Assembly (NCBI RefSeq): GCF_021654135.1
Contig: NZ_JAKGSD010000041.1
Span: 13,231 to 77,230, forward strand
DNA: 64,000 bases
Source of the DNA: Amycolatopsis tucumanensis
GTDB lineage: Bacteria > Actinomycetota > Actinomycetes > Mycobacteriales > Pseudonocardiaceae
Direction: 5' to 3'
Positions 40,300 through 48,716 of this stretch are shown in pieces. Each line of letters opens with the position of its first letter. The stretch's first letter is position 1. The notes beneath the pieces were generated by a model, which made no database searches, was not told the DNA's origin, and saw nothing but the letters and a program-made list of their open reading frames with translations. Made by a program: the position numbers and the translations under genes.

Positions 40300-40998
40300 G
40301 TGAGCATGGTGTTGCTGGCCGAGGACGACCCGGCGATCGCGGACCCGCTGTCGCGTGCGCTCGAGCGGGAGGGCTACGACGTCGAAGTGGTGGGGGACGG
40401 CCCCGCGGTGCTCGACACCACCCAGGCCAAGCGGGTCGACCTGCTCGTGCTCGACCTCGGACTGCCCGGCATGGACGGTCTGGAGGTGTGCCGCAGGCTG
40501 CGCGCGAACGGCAGCGAGCTGCCGGTGCTGATGCTCACCGCCCGCACCGACGAGGTCGACTTCGTGGTGGGCCTCGACGCCGGCGCGGACGACTACGTGG
40601 CCAAGCCGTTCCGGCTCGCCGAGCTGCTGGCCCGCATCCGCGCCCTGCTGCGCCGCCGGGTGCCGGAGGTGCTGGAAGCCGGCGGGGTGCGCATGGACCT
40701 CGGCGCGCGGATGGTGCTCGTGGACGGCCGCGAGGTGCAGCTGGCGAACAAGGAGTTCGAGCTGCTGCGGGTGCTGATGAGCCACGCCGGGCAGGTGGTG
40801 AGCCGCGACGAGATCCTCGCCGAGGTGTGGAACGACCTGGAGTCCAAGACGTCCAAGACGCTCGACATGCACATGTCGTGGCTGCGCCGGAAGCTGTCGG
40901 TGACCAGCGACGGCAAGGGGTCGGTGATCCACCACGGCGACGGTGAGCGGCGGATCGCGACGGTCCGCGGCGTCGGCTTCCGGTTCAACGCAGACTAG
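40300..40998 (+). CDS. OmpR-family response regulator
   Basis: The 232-residue protein has a receiver (LLAEDDPAIADPLSRALERE, phospho-acceptor Asp in LLVLDLGLPGMDGLE, and the AKPFRLAELLARI lysine loop) and an OmpR winged helix (VQLANKEFELLRVLMSHAGQ, SKTLDMHMSWLRRKLS, GERRIATVRGVGFRFNAD). It is translated together with the histidine kinase (stop and start overlap at TAGTG). Target genes are unknown; no DNA-binding site is obvious in the short upstream region. The start is GTG 40300, or ATG 40306. Confidence 0.95.
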   Translation: MSMVLLAEDDPAIADPLSRALEREGYDVEVVGDGPAVLDTTQAKRVDLLVLDLGLPGMDGLEVCRRLRANGSELPVLMLTARTDEVDFVVGLDAGADDYVAKPFRLAELLARIRALLRRRVPEVLEAGGVRMDLGARMVLVDGREVQLANKEFELLRVLMSHAGQVVSRDEILAEVWNDLESKTSKTLDMHMSWLRRKLSVTSDGKGSVIHHGDGERRIATVRGVGFRFNAD

Positions 40999-42287
40999 TG
41001 CGCCGCCGGATCCTGCTCGCCATCCTGCTCGCCGTCGCGGTGACCGCGGCGGCGCTGGGCATCCCGCTCGGCGTGACCGCGTGGAAGCTGGTCGACAGCA
41101 TCTACAACGAGGACCTGGCCGGCCGCGCCGCGCAGATCGCCGCGACGCTGGACACCGAGCTGGCCGACGGCGCGCTCGACCAGAACGACCTCACGCAGGT
41201 GTCGGTCGCCATCCCGCAGGGCGGCAAGCTGGTCGTCGAGGTGCCGGGCCAGGACCGGATGACCGAGGGCGCCGACCCGGGGGCGGACCCGGTGACGGCG
41301 ACCGTCCAGCTGGCGCGGCAGGGGCACCTGGAGCTGTCGATCCCGTCCGGGCCGCTGCGGTCGCGGCAGACCACGGTCACGCTGGCGGTCCTGCTGCTGG
41401 TGGTGTTCTCGGTGACGATCGGGACGGTGGTGGCGACCGTGACCGCCCGGCGGCTGGCCAAGCCGTTGCGGCACGTGGCCGAGCGGGCGGCGCGGCTCGG
41501 CGGCGGGGACTTCCGGCCGGACACCAGCCGCTACGGGATCGGTGAGCTGGACATGGTCGCCGAGGCGCTGGACACGTCGGGGACCGCGCTGGCGCAGCTC
41601 GTGCAGCGGGAGCGGCAGCTGGTCGGGGACGTGTCGCACCAGCTGCGGAGCAGGTTGACCGCGTTGCAGTTGCGGCTGGAGTCGCTGACGGTGGCCGACG
41701 ACCCGGACACGGCGGAGGAGGCACGGGCGGCGCAGGAGCAGGCGGACCGGTTGTCGGAGGCGCTGGAGGAGCTGCTGGCGGCGGCGCGTGCGGCGAGCGA
41801 GGTCGACACGGAGGCGCTGGAGCTGGCCGCGGAGCTGCCCGAGGTGTCGCAGGAGTGGCGGCAGTTGCTGCGCGCGGAGGGCCGCAACCTGCGCCTGCGG
41901 ATCGGCGAGGGCCTGATGGCGCGGGCGACGCCGGGGCGGTTGCGCGAGGTGGTCGGCGTGCTGCTGGACAACGCGCTGCGGCACGGGGCGGGGACGGTCA
42001 CGCTGGCCGCGCGCCGCGGCGAGACCGAGGGCACGGTGGTGGTCGAGGTGAGCGACACCGGCTCGGGAATCCCGGACGACCTCGCGCCGCACATCTTCGA
42101 GCGAGGCTTTTCCGGCGGCGGCTCGACGGGGGTCGGGCTGGCGCTGGCTCGTGCCCTGGCGGAAGCCGACGGCGGGCGGCTGGAACTGTCCAGCCGGCGG
42201 CCGGCGGTGTTCAGCCTGTTCCTGCGGGTGCCGAACCCGGGGGACGTGCCGGAGGTGCGCTGGCCCGCGGAGCGCGTGCCCCGCTGA
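40998..42287 (+). CDS. Sensor histidine kinase
   Basis: The 429-residue membrane kinase has two helices around a short extracytoplasmic sensor domain, a HAMP linker (ARRLAKPLRHVAERAARLGG), an H-box (VGDVSHQLRSRLTALQLRLE), and the ATP-binding N and G boxes (EVVGVLLDNALRHGAG, VSDTGSGIPDDLAPHIFERG). It phosphorylates the upstream regulator. GTG start overlapping the regulator stop by one base. What it senses is unknown. The end of the gene shares a duplicated segment with the convergent GtrA gene region. Confidence 0.94.
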   Translation: MRRRILLAILLAVAVTAAALGIPLGVTAWKLVDSIYNEDLAGRAAQIAATLDTELADGALDQNDLTQVSVAIPQGGKLVVEVPGQDRMTEGADPGADPVTATVQLARQGHLELSIPSGPLRSRQTTVTLAVLLLVVFSVTIGTVVATVTARRLAKPLRHVAERAARLGGGDFRPDTSRYGIGELDMVAEALDTSGTALAQLVQRERQLVGDVSHQLRSRLTALQLRLESLTVADDPDTAEEARAAQEQADRLSEALEELLAAARAASEVDTEALELAAELPEVSQEWRQLLRAEGRNLRLRIGEGLMARATPGRLREVVGVLLDNALRHGAGTVTLAARRGETEGTVVVEVSDTGSGIPDDLAPHIFERGFSGGGSTGVGLALARALAEADGGRLELSSRRPAVFSLFLRVPNPGDVPEVRWPAERVPR

Positions 42288-42497
42288 GCGGGGCGAGCTT
42301 CAGCCGGCTGCCGTAAGCCCCCGAGGCGGCAGCGTCAGGCATTGCTGGGGCGGTTCGCCCGGGGCCGGTGGCGGAAGCGTGGCGCTGCCCGCGGGTGCCG
42401 GAAAGCATGAACGAGTGCTGGCCTGCGGAGCGCGTGCCGCCACTGAGCTGGGGCCGGCCGCAGCCGAACCCAGAGCGGTCAGCGTCAGGCGTTGCTG
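42261..42497. repeat. Imperfect direct duplication at a convergent gene end
   Basis: TGGCCCGCGGAGCGCGTGCC (42261-42280) recurs with one change at 42419-42438, and CAGCGTCAGGCATTGCTG (42330-42347) recurs with one change at 42480-42497. The copies cover the end of the kinase gene and the end of the GtrA gene respectively. The 197-base gap between the stops holds no gene. Confidence 0.6.
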
Positions 42498-43018
42498 TCG
42501 GCCTCGTCGCGGGAGAGGTCCCTGCGGCGCTTCCCCAGTTCGTCCGGGAAGACCCACCGCTTGAAGCCCCAGAAGCGGAACACCATCGCCAGCAGCATGC
42601 CGATGATGGACCCGCTGACGAAGTCCGCCGCCTCCTGCGCGAACCGGCTCACGTGCGGCAGTTCCAGGTGCAGCACGTACCGCGACACCCACAGCGGAAT
42701 CAGGTTCACGGCCACGGCCAGGCCGCTGATCACGAAGAACAGCGCCGCCTCGTGGTGCCTTTCCCGTCCCCCACGAGTCCGGAACGACCATTCGCGATTG
42801 AGAATGTAGGACACGATGGTCGCGACGATGATCGCGATCGCTTTCGCGGTGGTCGGCTTGTCTTCCAGCACGCTCAGTTTCAGCAGGTACCAGACACCGT
42901 TGTCGACGATGAAGGTCGTTCCGCCGACGATCCCGAATTTGAGCAGCTCCCGATGTTTGATCAACACCGAGCGCAGTGGCTCGGGCGTGTGCGACAACAC
43001 GCTTTCCACAACGGTCAC
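42485..43018 (-). CDS. GtrA-like membrane protein
   Basis: This 177-residue four-helix membrane protein of the GtrA family is linked to transfer of lipid-carried sugars to the cell envelope; its close relatives are a fixed neighbour of purK in actinobacteria. It shows LLKFGIVGGTTFIVDNGVWY and a second helix hairpin SGLAVAVNLIPLWVSRYVLH. A basic tail (PDELGKRRRDLSRDEADSNA) is cytoplasmic. The start is GTG at 43018. It may work with the GT87 genes downstream in the window. Confidence 0.88.
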   Translation of the reverse strand: MTVVESVLSHTPEPLRSVLIKHRELLKFGIVGGTTFIVDNGVWYLLKLSVLEDKPTTAKAIAIIVATIVSYILNREWSFRTRGGRERHHEAALFFVISGLAVAVNLIPLWVSRYVLHLELPHVSRFAQEAADFVSGSIIGMLLAMVFRFWGFKRWVFPDELGKRRRDLSRDEADSNA

Positions 43019-43086
43019 TTGCGCAGTGTACGTAGTCCGCGAAACGGGGGATCGTCAGGCGGCCGCGAGAGCCGGTTTCATCCCAT

Positions 43087-45228
43087 TCATTTCGGCGGGT
43101 ACGGGATCCACGGCAACCACCACCACGGCCGCCCGTGGTCCTTGGTCGTCGAGGTGGTCGTCGTGGTCGACGGGGTCGTCGGCGAAACCGTCGTCGTGCT
43201 GCTCGACGTCGTCGTGGTCGTCGATCCGCTCGTGGACGGGTCGGTCGTCGTCGCGGGCTTCGACGACGGCGTCACCGTCGTGCTGGTCGGGGCGAGCCCC
43301 GGCACCCCGCAGTGCGGCAACCAGCAGTCGAACGTGACGGTCCGCGAGGCGTGGGCGCGGCCCAGCGTCGCCGAGACGGTGACGGTCCGGGATTCCTTCT
43401 TCGGCCGGTCCAGCTCGAACCACAGCCGCAGGTGCTCACCGGGCTGGAGCGCGTTCAGGCTGGTGCAGGTGGTCGTCGGGCCGCTGTCGCACGCCGCCCG
43501 GAAGTTGCCCAGGATCAGCCGCGCGTCGGTGTCGATCGAGAGGGTGACGGGCTTGGTGTTCTCGCCCTTGTTGACCACGTCGACGGACAGCCATGTGGAC
43601 CGGCCCCACGCGGGCTGGCCGCTCCACAGGGCCGTCGCTTCCAGGGCCAGGTCGTCCGGCAGTTCGGCGACCGCCACCGGCACGTTCACCGACAGGCGGA
43701 TGTTCGCGCCCGCGTTCACCGTCCCGGTCACCTGCCCCGAGGACGCCGTCCGGTCCGCCTTCAGCAGGAACGTCAGCACCGCGGTCTCACCGGGCTGCAG
43801 CCCGCGCGGCGTGGTGCAGGTGACCGTGCCCTCGCCCGGCGGGCAGTTCACCAGCAACGGCCCGGCGGCGGCCTGCGCGGCGTAACCACCGGCGCCGCCA
43901 CCACCGCCACCGGCAGGCACGACGCTGATGCCGGGCGGCAGGTTCAGCGTCGCCGCGACCGGTTCGGACACCGAGGCGCCGCTGTTGCGCACCGTGATCG
44001 GCAGGGCGACCGCGTCCCCGCCCGGTTCCAGTTCGAGTGCCGAAGCCGGGCCTTCCGCGGTGATGTTCGCGGGCCCGGCGGGCGGCGGTGGCGGCGGTGC
44101 CGGGGTCGGCGCGGGCGTGGGGGCCGGGGGCACGACCGGCGCGGGTGCCGGTTCGACGGCCGGCGCGGGCGGCGCGGCGGGCGGAGCAGCGGGCGGCGCC
44201 GGTGGCTGGGCCGGCGCGACGGCGGGCGGTGGCGCCGGAACCGACGCGGCCGCCGGGATTTCCTGCGTGCCGCCACCCGCGGCCAGCGCGGCGGCGACCG
44301 CGGCGGCCACCGCCGTCCCGGCGACGCCGACGCCGACGAACTGCCGCGGCCCGGCGGCGGCGAGCGAAGCCGCCCCACCGGCCGACCCGGCCGCGGCGCC
44401 CGCGGTCGCCACGGTCGCGGCCGTCGCCTTGCCCGCGGTCGCGAGGTAGCCCAGTGCCGCCCCACCGAGGACGATCGGCGCGATGATCGCCCGCAGCGCG
44501 CCGTTGAGCTCGGCCAGTTCGGCGGCCAGCGCGCGGCAGTCGTCGCACTCGTCCAGGTGCGCCTCGACCTGGGCGCGTTCTCGTTTCGACAGGCCGTCGC
44601 GGGTCCACGCGCCCAGCCGCTCGGCGCAGGCGCGGCACTTCTCGGCGGACGTCTCGGCGAGGTGGACCTGCAGGTAGGCCTGCCGCAGGCCTTCGCGGGC
44701 GCGGTAGGCGAGCGCGGACACCCCGTTCGGCGTCAGGCCCAGCAGCGGCGCGACCTCCGCCGGGCTCTGCTGTTCGATCTCGGTGTGCCACAGCACCGCC
44801 TGCCAGCGCTCGGGCAGGGACGCGAAGGCCTTGGCCGCCATCGTCCGCTCCAGGCCGGCGACGGCGGTGTCGGAGAACTGGACGGTCAGCGCCTCCGCGC
44901 CGACCGTCGTCATGTCCTCGTTGAGGTCGACGCGCTTGTCCTTGCGGGTCTTGTCGTAGGCGGTGTGCCGCAGCGCGGTGAGCAGGTAGGCGCGGAAGGC
45001 GCTGTCCGGGCCCTTGCCGCCGCGCAGCGTGTCGAGGACCTTCGCGAACGCGTCGGACACCAGGTCGTCGGCCTCGGCGTTGGACCGCGCGAGCTGACGC
45101 GCCAGGTTGTAGGCCGCGCCCACGTGCCGTTCGTAGAGCGTGCCGTAGGCGGCCAGGGTGCCGGTGCGGACGTCGGTGATCAACTCCGCGTCGCTCTTGC
45201 CCTCGAAATCGGCCGGAAGGGTGGACAC
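43087..45228 (-). CDS. ECF sigma factor fused to zinc-finger, membrane and beta-rich domains
   Basis: The 713-residue protein has ECF regions sigma-2 (AELITDVRTGTLAAYGTLYE, LARSNAEADDLVSDAFAKVL) and sigma-4 (LLGLTPNGVSALAYRAREGL). It continues through a zinc-finger of anti-sigma type (CRACAERLGAW, AHLDECDDCRALAAELAELN), one or two membrane segments (IIAPIVLGGAALGYLA; VGVAGTAVAAAVAAALAAG), a Pro/Ala-rich spacer, beta-sandwich-like repeats and a Thr/Ser-rich tail. Sigma and anti-sigma parts are normally separate proteins, so this fusion would hold the sigma factor at the membrane and let an outer part control it; topology is uncertain because of the second hydrophobic segment. GTG at 45228 with AAGGAG is chosen over start codons further upstream. 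Divergent from the GGDEF-like gene. Confidence 0.88.
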   Translation of the reverse strand: MSTLPADFEGKSDAELITDVRTGTLAAYGTLYERHVGAAYNLARQLARSNAEADDLVSDAFAKVLDTLRGGKGPDSAFRAYLLTALRHTAYDKTRKDKRVDLNEDMTTVGAEALTVQFSDTAVAGLERTMAAKAFASLPERWQAVLWHTEIEQQSPAEVAPLLGLTPNGVSALAYRAREGLRQAYLQVHLAETSAEKCRACAERLGAWTRDGLSKRERAQVEAHLDECDDCRALAAELAELNGALRAIIAPIVLGGAALGYLATAGKATAATVATAGAAAGSAGGAASLAAAGPRQFVGVGVAGTAVAAAVAAALAAGGGTQEIPAAASVPAPPPAVAPAQPPAPPAAPPAAPPAPAVEPAPAPVVPPAPTPAPTPAPPPPPPAGPANITAEGPASALELEPGGDAVALPITVRNSGASVSEPVAATLNLPPGISVVPAGGGGGGAGGYAAQAAAGPLLVNCPPGEGTVTCTTPRGLQPGETAVLTFLLKADRTASSGQVTGTVNAGANIRLSVNVPVAVAELPDDLALEATALWSGQPAWGRSTWLSVDVVNKGENTKPVTLSIDTDARLILGNFRAACDSGPTTTCTSLNALQPGEHLRLWFELDRPKKESRTVTVSATLGRAHASRTVTFDCWLPHCGVPGLAPTSTTVTPSSKPATTTDPSTSGSTTTTTSSSTTTVSPTTPSTTTTTSTTKDHGRPWWWLPWIPYPPK

Positions 45229-45387
45229 CGCTCTCCTTATCCCCAGTGTTGCGCGATCAGTGTGACTGACCGGCCCGGCCTCGTCACGCAACACCTCGCC
45301 CTATTGACCCGCACGGTGTAATTCCGTCACGACCCGCCGCGTGGATCGTCACTTCACCGGAACAGCGGTCGCGGGACGAGAGGACGG

Positions 45388-46218
45388 TTGCCAGTGGACG
45401 TGCCGGCCATGGGTTTGCGGCTCGAACCGGAGCCCGGCGGCGACGGCCGATCCCTGGCTGAGCTGCGGGCGCGCTGGCGGTCCGCGAGCCTGGCCGCGGG
45501 TTGGCGTTTCCCCAGCGACTGGGCGTTGCCGGAGGTCGACACGGTGTGCGCGGCGTTGCTCCGCAGGGGCACGGCGGAAATCCCGATCGCGGGCCTGGCC
45601 AGGGCGCGGGCCGCGGCGGGTGCGGGGCTGGCCGAGACGCTCGCGGATCTGGCGGCGTTGCACGCCGTGATCACCCCGCCGGGGGATTCAGGTGGTCTGG
45701 TGAGCCCGGACGTGGACGCGCTGCCGTCCCGGCTACTGCGGGTGGCGGCGCTCGCGTGGGCCGAGGTCGCGATGGACAAGCTCGCCACCACCGAGGTCAT
45801 CGACCCGCTCACCGGCCTGCCCACCGCGTCCTACCTGCGGACCCGGCTGCGCGAGTTGTACGGCCGGCCGGCGCACCAGGTGTCCGAGGACCACACGCTG
45901 CTGGTCGTCTCGGTCGACCTGTCCGGGGTGACCGGCTGGTCGCGGCTCACCGCGATGATCTTGATCGCCGAGGCGCTGCGGGTGGTGTTCGACGGCGGCG
46001 AGAGCATCGCGAAGCTCGGGCCGTCGACGGTCGCCGCGGCGGTCCCGCGCGACGGCCGGATCGCCGCGAAAGCCGTGATGCTGCGGCGCGAGCTGCACGA
46101 GCGCCTGTCGGTCGACGACCAGCTGGAATCGGTCAGCCCGCCGAAGATCAAGCTGGTCCGGCTGCCCGCGACGCACGATTCCGCGTGCGACCTGCTGCAG
46201 CGACTCGCACGAACCTGA
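45388..46218 (+). CDS. Degenerate GGDEF-domain protein
   Basis: The 276-residue protein has an N-terminal helical part (about 1-120) and a C-terminal GGDEF-like domain. VIDPLTGLPTASYLRTRLRE is the typical opening of GGDEF, and LLVVSVDLSGVTGWSRLTAM is the metal-binding strand region. The signature itself is lost: IAKLGPSTVAAAV stands where R-x-GGDEF would be, so cyclase activity is not expected. It may bind nucleotide or a partner protein. The start is TTG 45388 or, more likely, GTG 45394, with GAGAGGAC just upstream. It is divergent from the fused sigma factor over 159 bases, suggesting shared control. Confidence 0.75.
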   Translation: MPVDVPAMGLRLEPEPGGDGRSLAELRARWRSASLAAGWRFPSDWALPEVDTVCAALLRRGTAEIPIAGLARARAAAGAGLAETLADLAALHAVITPPGDSGGLVSPDVDALPSRLLRVAALAWAEVAMDKLATTEVIDPLTGLPTASYLRTRLRELYGRPAHQVSEDHTLLVVSVDLSGVTGWSRLTAMILIAEALRVVFDGGESIAKLGPSTVAAAVPRDGRIAAKAVMLRRELHERLSVDDQLESVSPPKIKLVRLPATHDSACDLLQRLART

Positions 46219-46260
46219 CCCTGTCGCCAACGATTGGCCGATTCGTGATTTCCTGAAAGG

Positions 46261-47592
46261 GTGACCCAGTCAGTGCCCGCCGCAGGCGGCGAACCGCTCA
46301 GCGAGCCGGCGCACCCGCGCCTGGCTCTGCGGACCTCGCTCGCCCGGTTGTCGGTGCGGCCGCGTTCGATCCTGCTGCTGTCGCTCGTCCCGCTGCTCGC
46401 GCTCGTCTTCGGTGTCGTCGGCTGGCTGCTCGACTGGCGGCTCGGCGTGGACAGCGCGGTCTACCGGGCGGGGGCGATCACGCTCCTGCACGGCGAACCG
46501 CTCTACGACGCGAACACCCTGCCGCCGGAGCCGTGGTGGGCGCTGCTGCCGTTCACCTACCCGCCGACGGCCGCGCTGCTGTTCGTGCCGCTGGCGATCC
46601 TGCCGGTCCAGATCGCCTGGGGTGTGCTGACCGCGATCTCGGTCCTGGCGATGGCGCTCGTGGTGCGGGTGGCGATCGGCTCGCTGCCGACCCCGCCCGC
46701 CGTCCGCCGCTGGTGGTCCTCGCCGGCCCGCGCGACGCTGCTGTTCTCGCTGGTCATGCTCGGTCTCGAGCCGGTCTGGCGGACGATCTTCCTCGGCCAG
46801 ATCAACCTGATCCTGATGGCCGTCGTCGTGCTCGACGTCCTCGTGATCACCACCCGCAATTCCCGCTGGGGCGGGGTGCTGGTCGGCATCGCCTCGGCGG
46901 TGAAACTGACGCCGCTGGTGTTCGTCGCGCACCTGTTCCTGACCGGCCGCCGCCGCGAGGCGTTCCGCGCGTTCGGCGTGTTCCTCGGCCTGCAGCTGCT
47001 GATGCTGGCGCTGATCCCGGGCGACACGATCCGCTACTGGACCAAGACGATCTCCGACACCGGGCGCATCGGCCCGGTGCACTGGGCGGGCAACCAGTCG
47101 CTGAACGGCCTGATGAACCGGCTCACCGACCTCGCGCCGTGGGCCTCGAAGGCGGCGCTCGGCGTCGCGGCGCTGCTGGCGATCCCGGCCGTGTGGCTGA
47201 TGCTGCGGTTCCACCGCCGCGGGCAGGCGCTGGCGGCCCTGCTGGTCACCGCGTTCTTCGGGCTGCTGGCCTCGCCGATTTCGTGGTCGCACCACTGGGT
47301 CTGGGCCGTGCCGCTGATCGTGCTGCTGGTGTCCCGGCTGCCGCAGGCCACGCTCGCGAACGCGTGGAAGCGCTGGGTCGCCACCGGCGCGGTGGTCGCG
47401 GTGTTCATCAGCTGCGTGCTGCTGGCGCTGCCCAACGGGCGCAACATCGAGCTGCACTGGAAGTTCTGGCAGACCGTGCTCGGCAACGCCTACATCCTCA
47501 CGCCGCTGGTCCTGACGGTGGTGCTGGTGACGCGTTGGGCACTCCAGCGCCGGCGGGAGCGGGCGCGTGACGACGTTGCGGTCCCGGGCTGA
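46261..47592 (+). CDS. GT87-type mannosyltransferase (DUF2029), copy 1
   Basis: The 443-residue membrane glycosyltransferase has about ten helices and is of the family using polyprenyl-phosphate mannose to extend lipomannan-type glycans outside the membrane. WRLGVDSAVYRAGAITLLHG carries the conserved Asp of the first loop; EPVWRTIFLGQINLILMAVV and LASPISWSHHWVWAVPLIVL are family hallmarks. Start GTG at 46261. The start of copy 2 lies inside its last 26 bases. The two share about half of their residues by eye, so they are a tandem duplication. Confidence 0.9.
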   Translation: MTQSVPAAGGEPLSEPAHPRLALRTSLARLSVRPRSILLLSLVPLLALVFGVVGWLLDWRLGVDSAVYRAGAITLLHGEPLYDANTLPPEPWWALLPFTYPPTAALLFVPLAILPVQIAWGVLTAISVLAMALVVRVAIGSLPTPPAVRRWWSSPARATLLFSLVMLGLEPVWRTIFLGQINLILMAVVVLDVLVITTRNSRWGGVLVGIASAVKLTPLVFVAHLFLTGRRREAFRAFGVFLGLQLLMLALIPGDTIRYWTKTISDTGRIGPVHWAGNQSLNGLMNRLTDLAPWASKAALGVAALLAIPAVWLMLRFHRRGQALAALLVTAFFGLLASPISWSHHWVWAVPLIVLLVSRLPQATLANAWKRWVATGAVVAVFISCVLLALPNGRNIELHWKFWQTVLGNAYILTPLVLTVVLVTRWALQRRRERARDDVAVPG

Positions 47593-48709
47593 GCCCGCAC
47601 TCGTCGGCGTCCTCGTCCTGGGCGCGTTCGCGGCCGGGGTGGCCGTCTGGCTCGCGGGCTGGCACCTGGGTGCGGACAGCGCGGTCTACCGCGCCGGCGC
47701 GCTGACCTTCCTGCAGGGCGACGCGGTCTACACCCCGGAGCGGCTGACCACGCTGCCGTCGTGGGTGTCGCTGCCGTTCACCTACCCGCCCGCGGCGGCG
47801 TTGCTGTTCGTCCCGCTCACCGCGCTGCCCAGCGGACTGACCTGGGGGGTGCTGGCCGCGACGTCGGTGCTGTCGCTCGCCGTGGTGGTCCGCGTGAGCG
47901 GGCGGTTCCGCGGCTGGGCGGTCGCCGGGCTGACGGTGGGGGCGCTGGCGCTGGAGCCGGTCTGGAAGACGATCTTCCTCGGCCAGATCAACCTGGTGTT
48001 GCTCGCGCTGGTCGTGGTCGACGTGCTGGTGCTGGCCGGCTCGCGCTGGTCCGGCGTGCTGATCGGGGTCGCGGCCGCGGTGAAGCTGACGCCGCTGATC
48101 TTCGTGGCGCACCTGTTCGTCACCGGCCGGTGGCGCGACGGCCTGCGTGCGCTGGCCACGTTCGCCGGGCTCCAGGCCGTGATGTTCGTGCTGATGCCCG
48201 GCGACGCCGCGCGGTACTGGGCCGAGGCCGCGTTCGACCCGCACCGCGTCGGCGGGGTGTCCTGGATCTTCAACCAGTCGCTCGGCGGGCTGGTGAACCG
48301 GCTCTCGCACGAGGCGTCCTGGTCGACGGCGGTCGCGCTGGGCGTCGGGGCGGTGCTCGCGGTGCCCGCGGTGTGGCTGGTCCGGCGGCTGCACCGGCGT
48401 GGCGAGACGCTGGCCGCGCTGCTGGTGACCGCGTTCTTGGGGCTGCTGGTCTCGCCGGTGTCGTGGTCGCACCACTGGGTGTGGGCGGTGCCGCTGATCG
48501 TGCTGCTCGCGTCGAAGGCGCGCTGGGTGTGGGCGGGCCTGGTGGCCGCGTTCTTCGCCAGCTGCGTGGTGATGCTGGTGCCCAACGGCGGCGACACCGA
48601 GTTCGGGTGGGGGCCGGAGCTGTTCGTGCCCGGCAACGCGTACGTGCTGGCCGCCGCGCTGGGAATCCTCGGGCTGGCGGCTCGTGAGCTGCGTCTCGCC
48701 GTAATCTAG
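47567..48709 (+). CDS. GT87-type mannosyltransferase (DUF2029), copy 2
   Basis: The 380-residue paralogue of the previous gene has the same motifs: WHLGADSAVYRAGALTFLQG, EPVWKTIFLGQINLVLLALV, and LVSPVSWSHHWVWAVPLIVL. It lacks about 45 residues of the N-terminal tail of copy 1. Its start overlaps copy 1 by 26 bases, so they are made together, perhaps adding successive sugars or forming a pair. Its stop is seven bases before purK. Acceptor and donor specificity are not readable from sequence. Confidence 0.9.
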   Translation: MTTLRSRAEPALVGVLVLGAFAAGVAVWLAGWHLGADSAVYRAGALTFLQGDAVYTPERLTTLPSWVSLPFTYPPAAALLFVPLTALPSGLTWGVLAATSVLSLAVVVRVSGRFRGWAVAGLTVGALALEPVWKTIFLGQINLVLLALVVVDVLVLAGSRWSGVLIGVAAAVKLTPLIFVAHLFVTGRWRDGLRALATFAGLQAVMFVLMPGDAARYWAEAAFDPHRVGGVSWIFNQSLGGLVNRLSHEASWSTAVALGVGAVLAVPAVWLVRRLHRRGETLAALLVTAFLGLLVSPVSWSHHWVWAVPLIVLLASKARWVWAGLVAAFFASCVVMLVPNGGDTEFGWGPELFVPGNAYVLAAALGILGLAARELRLAVI

Positions 48710-48716
48710 AGCCGTT

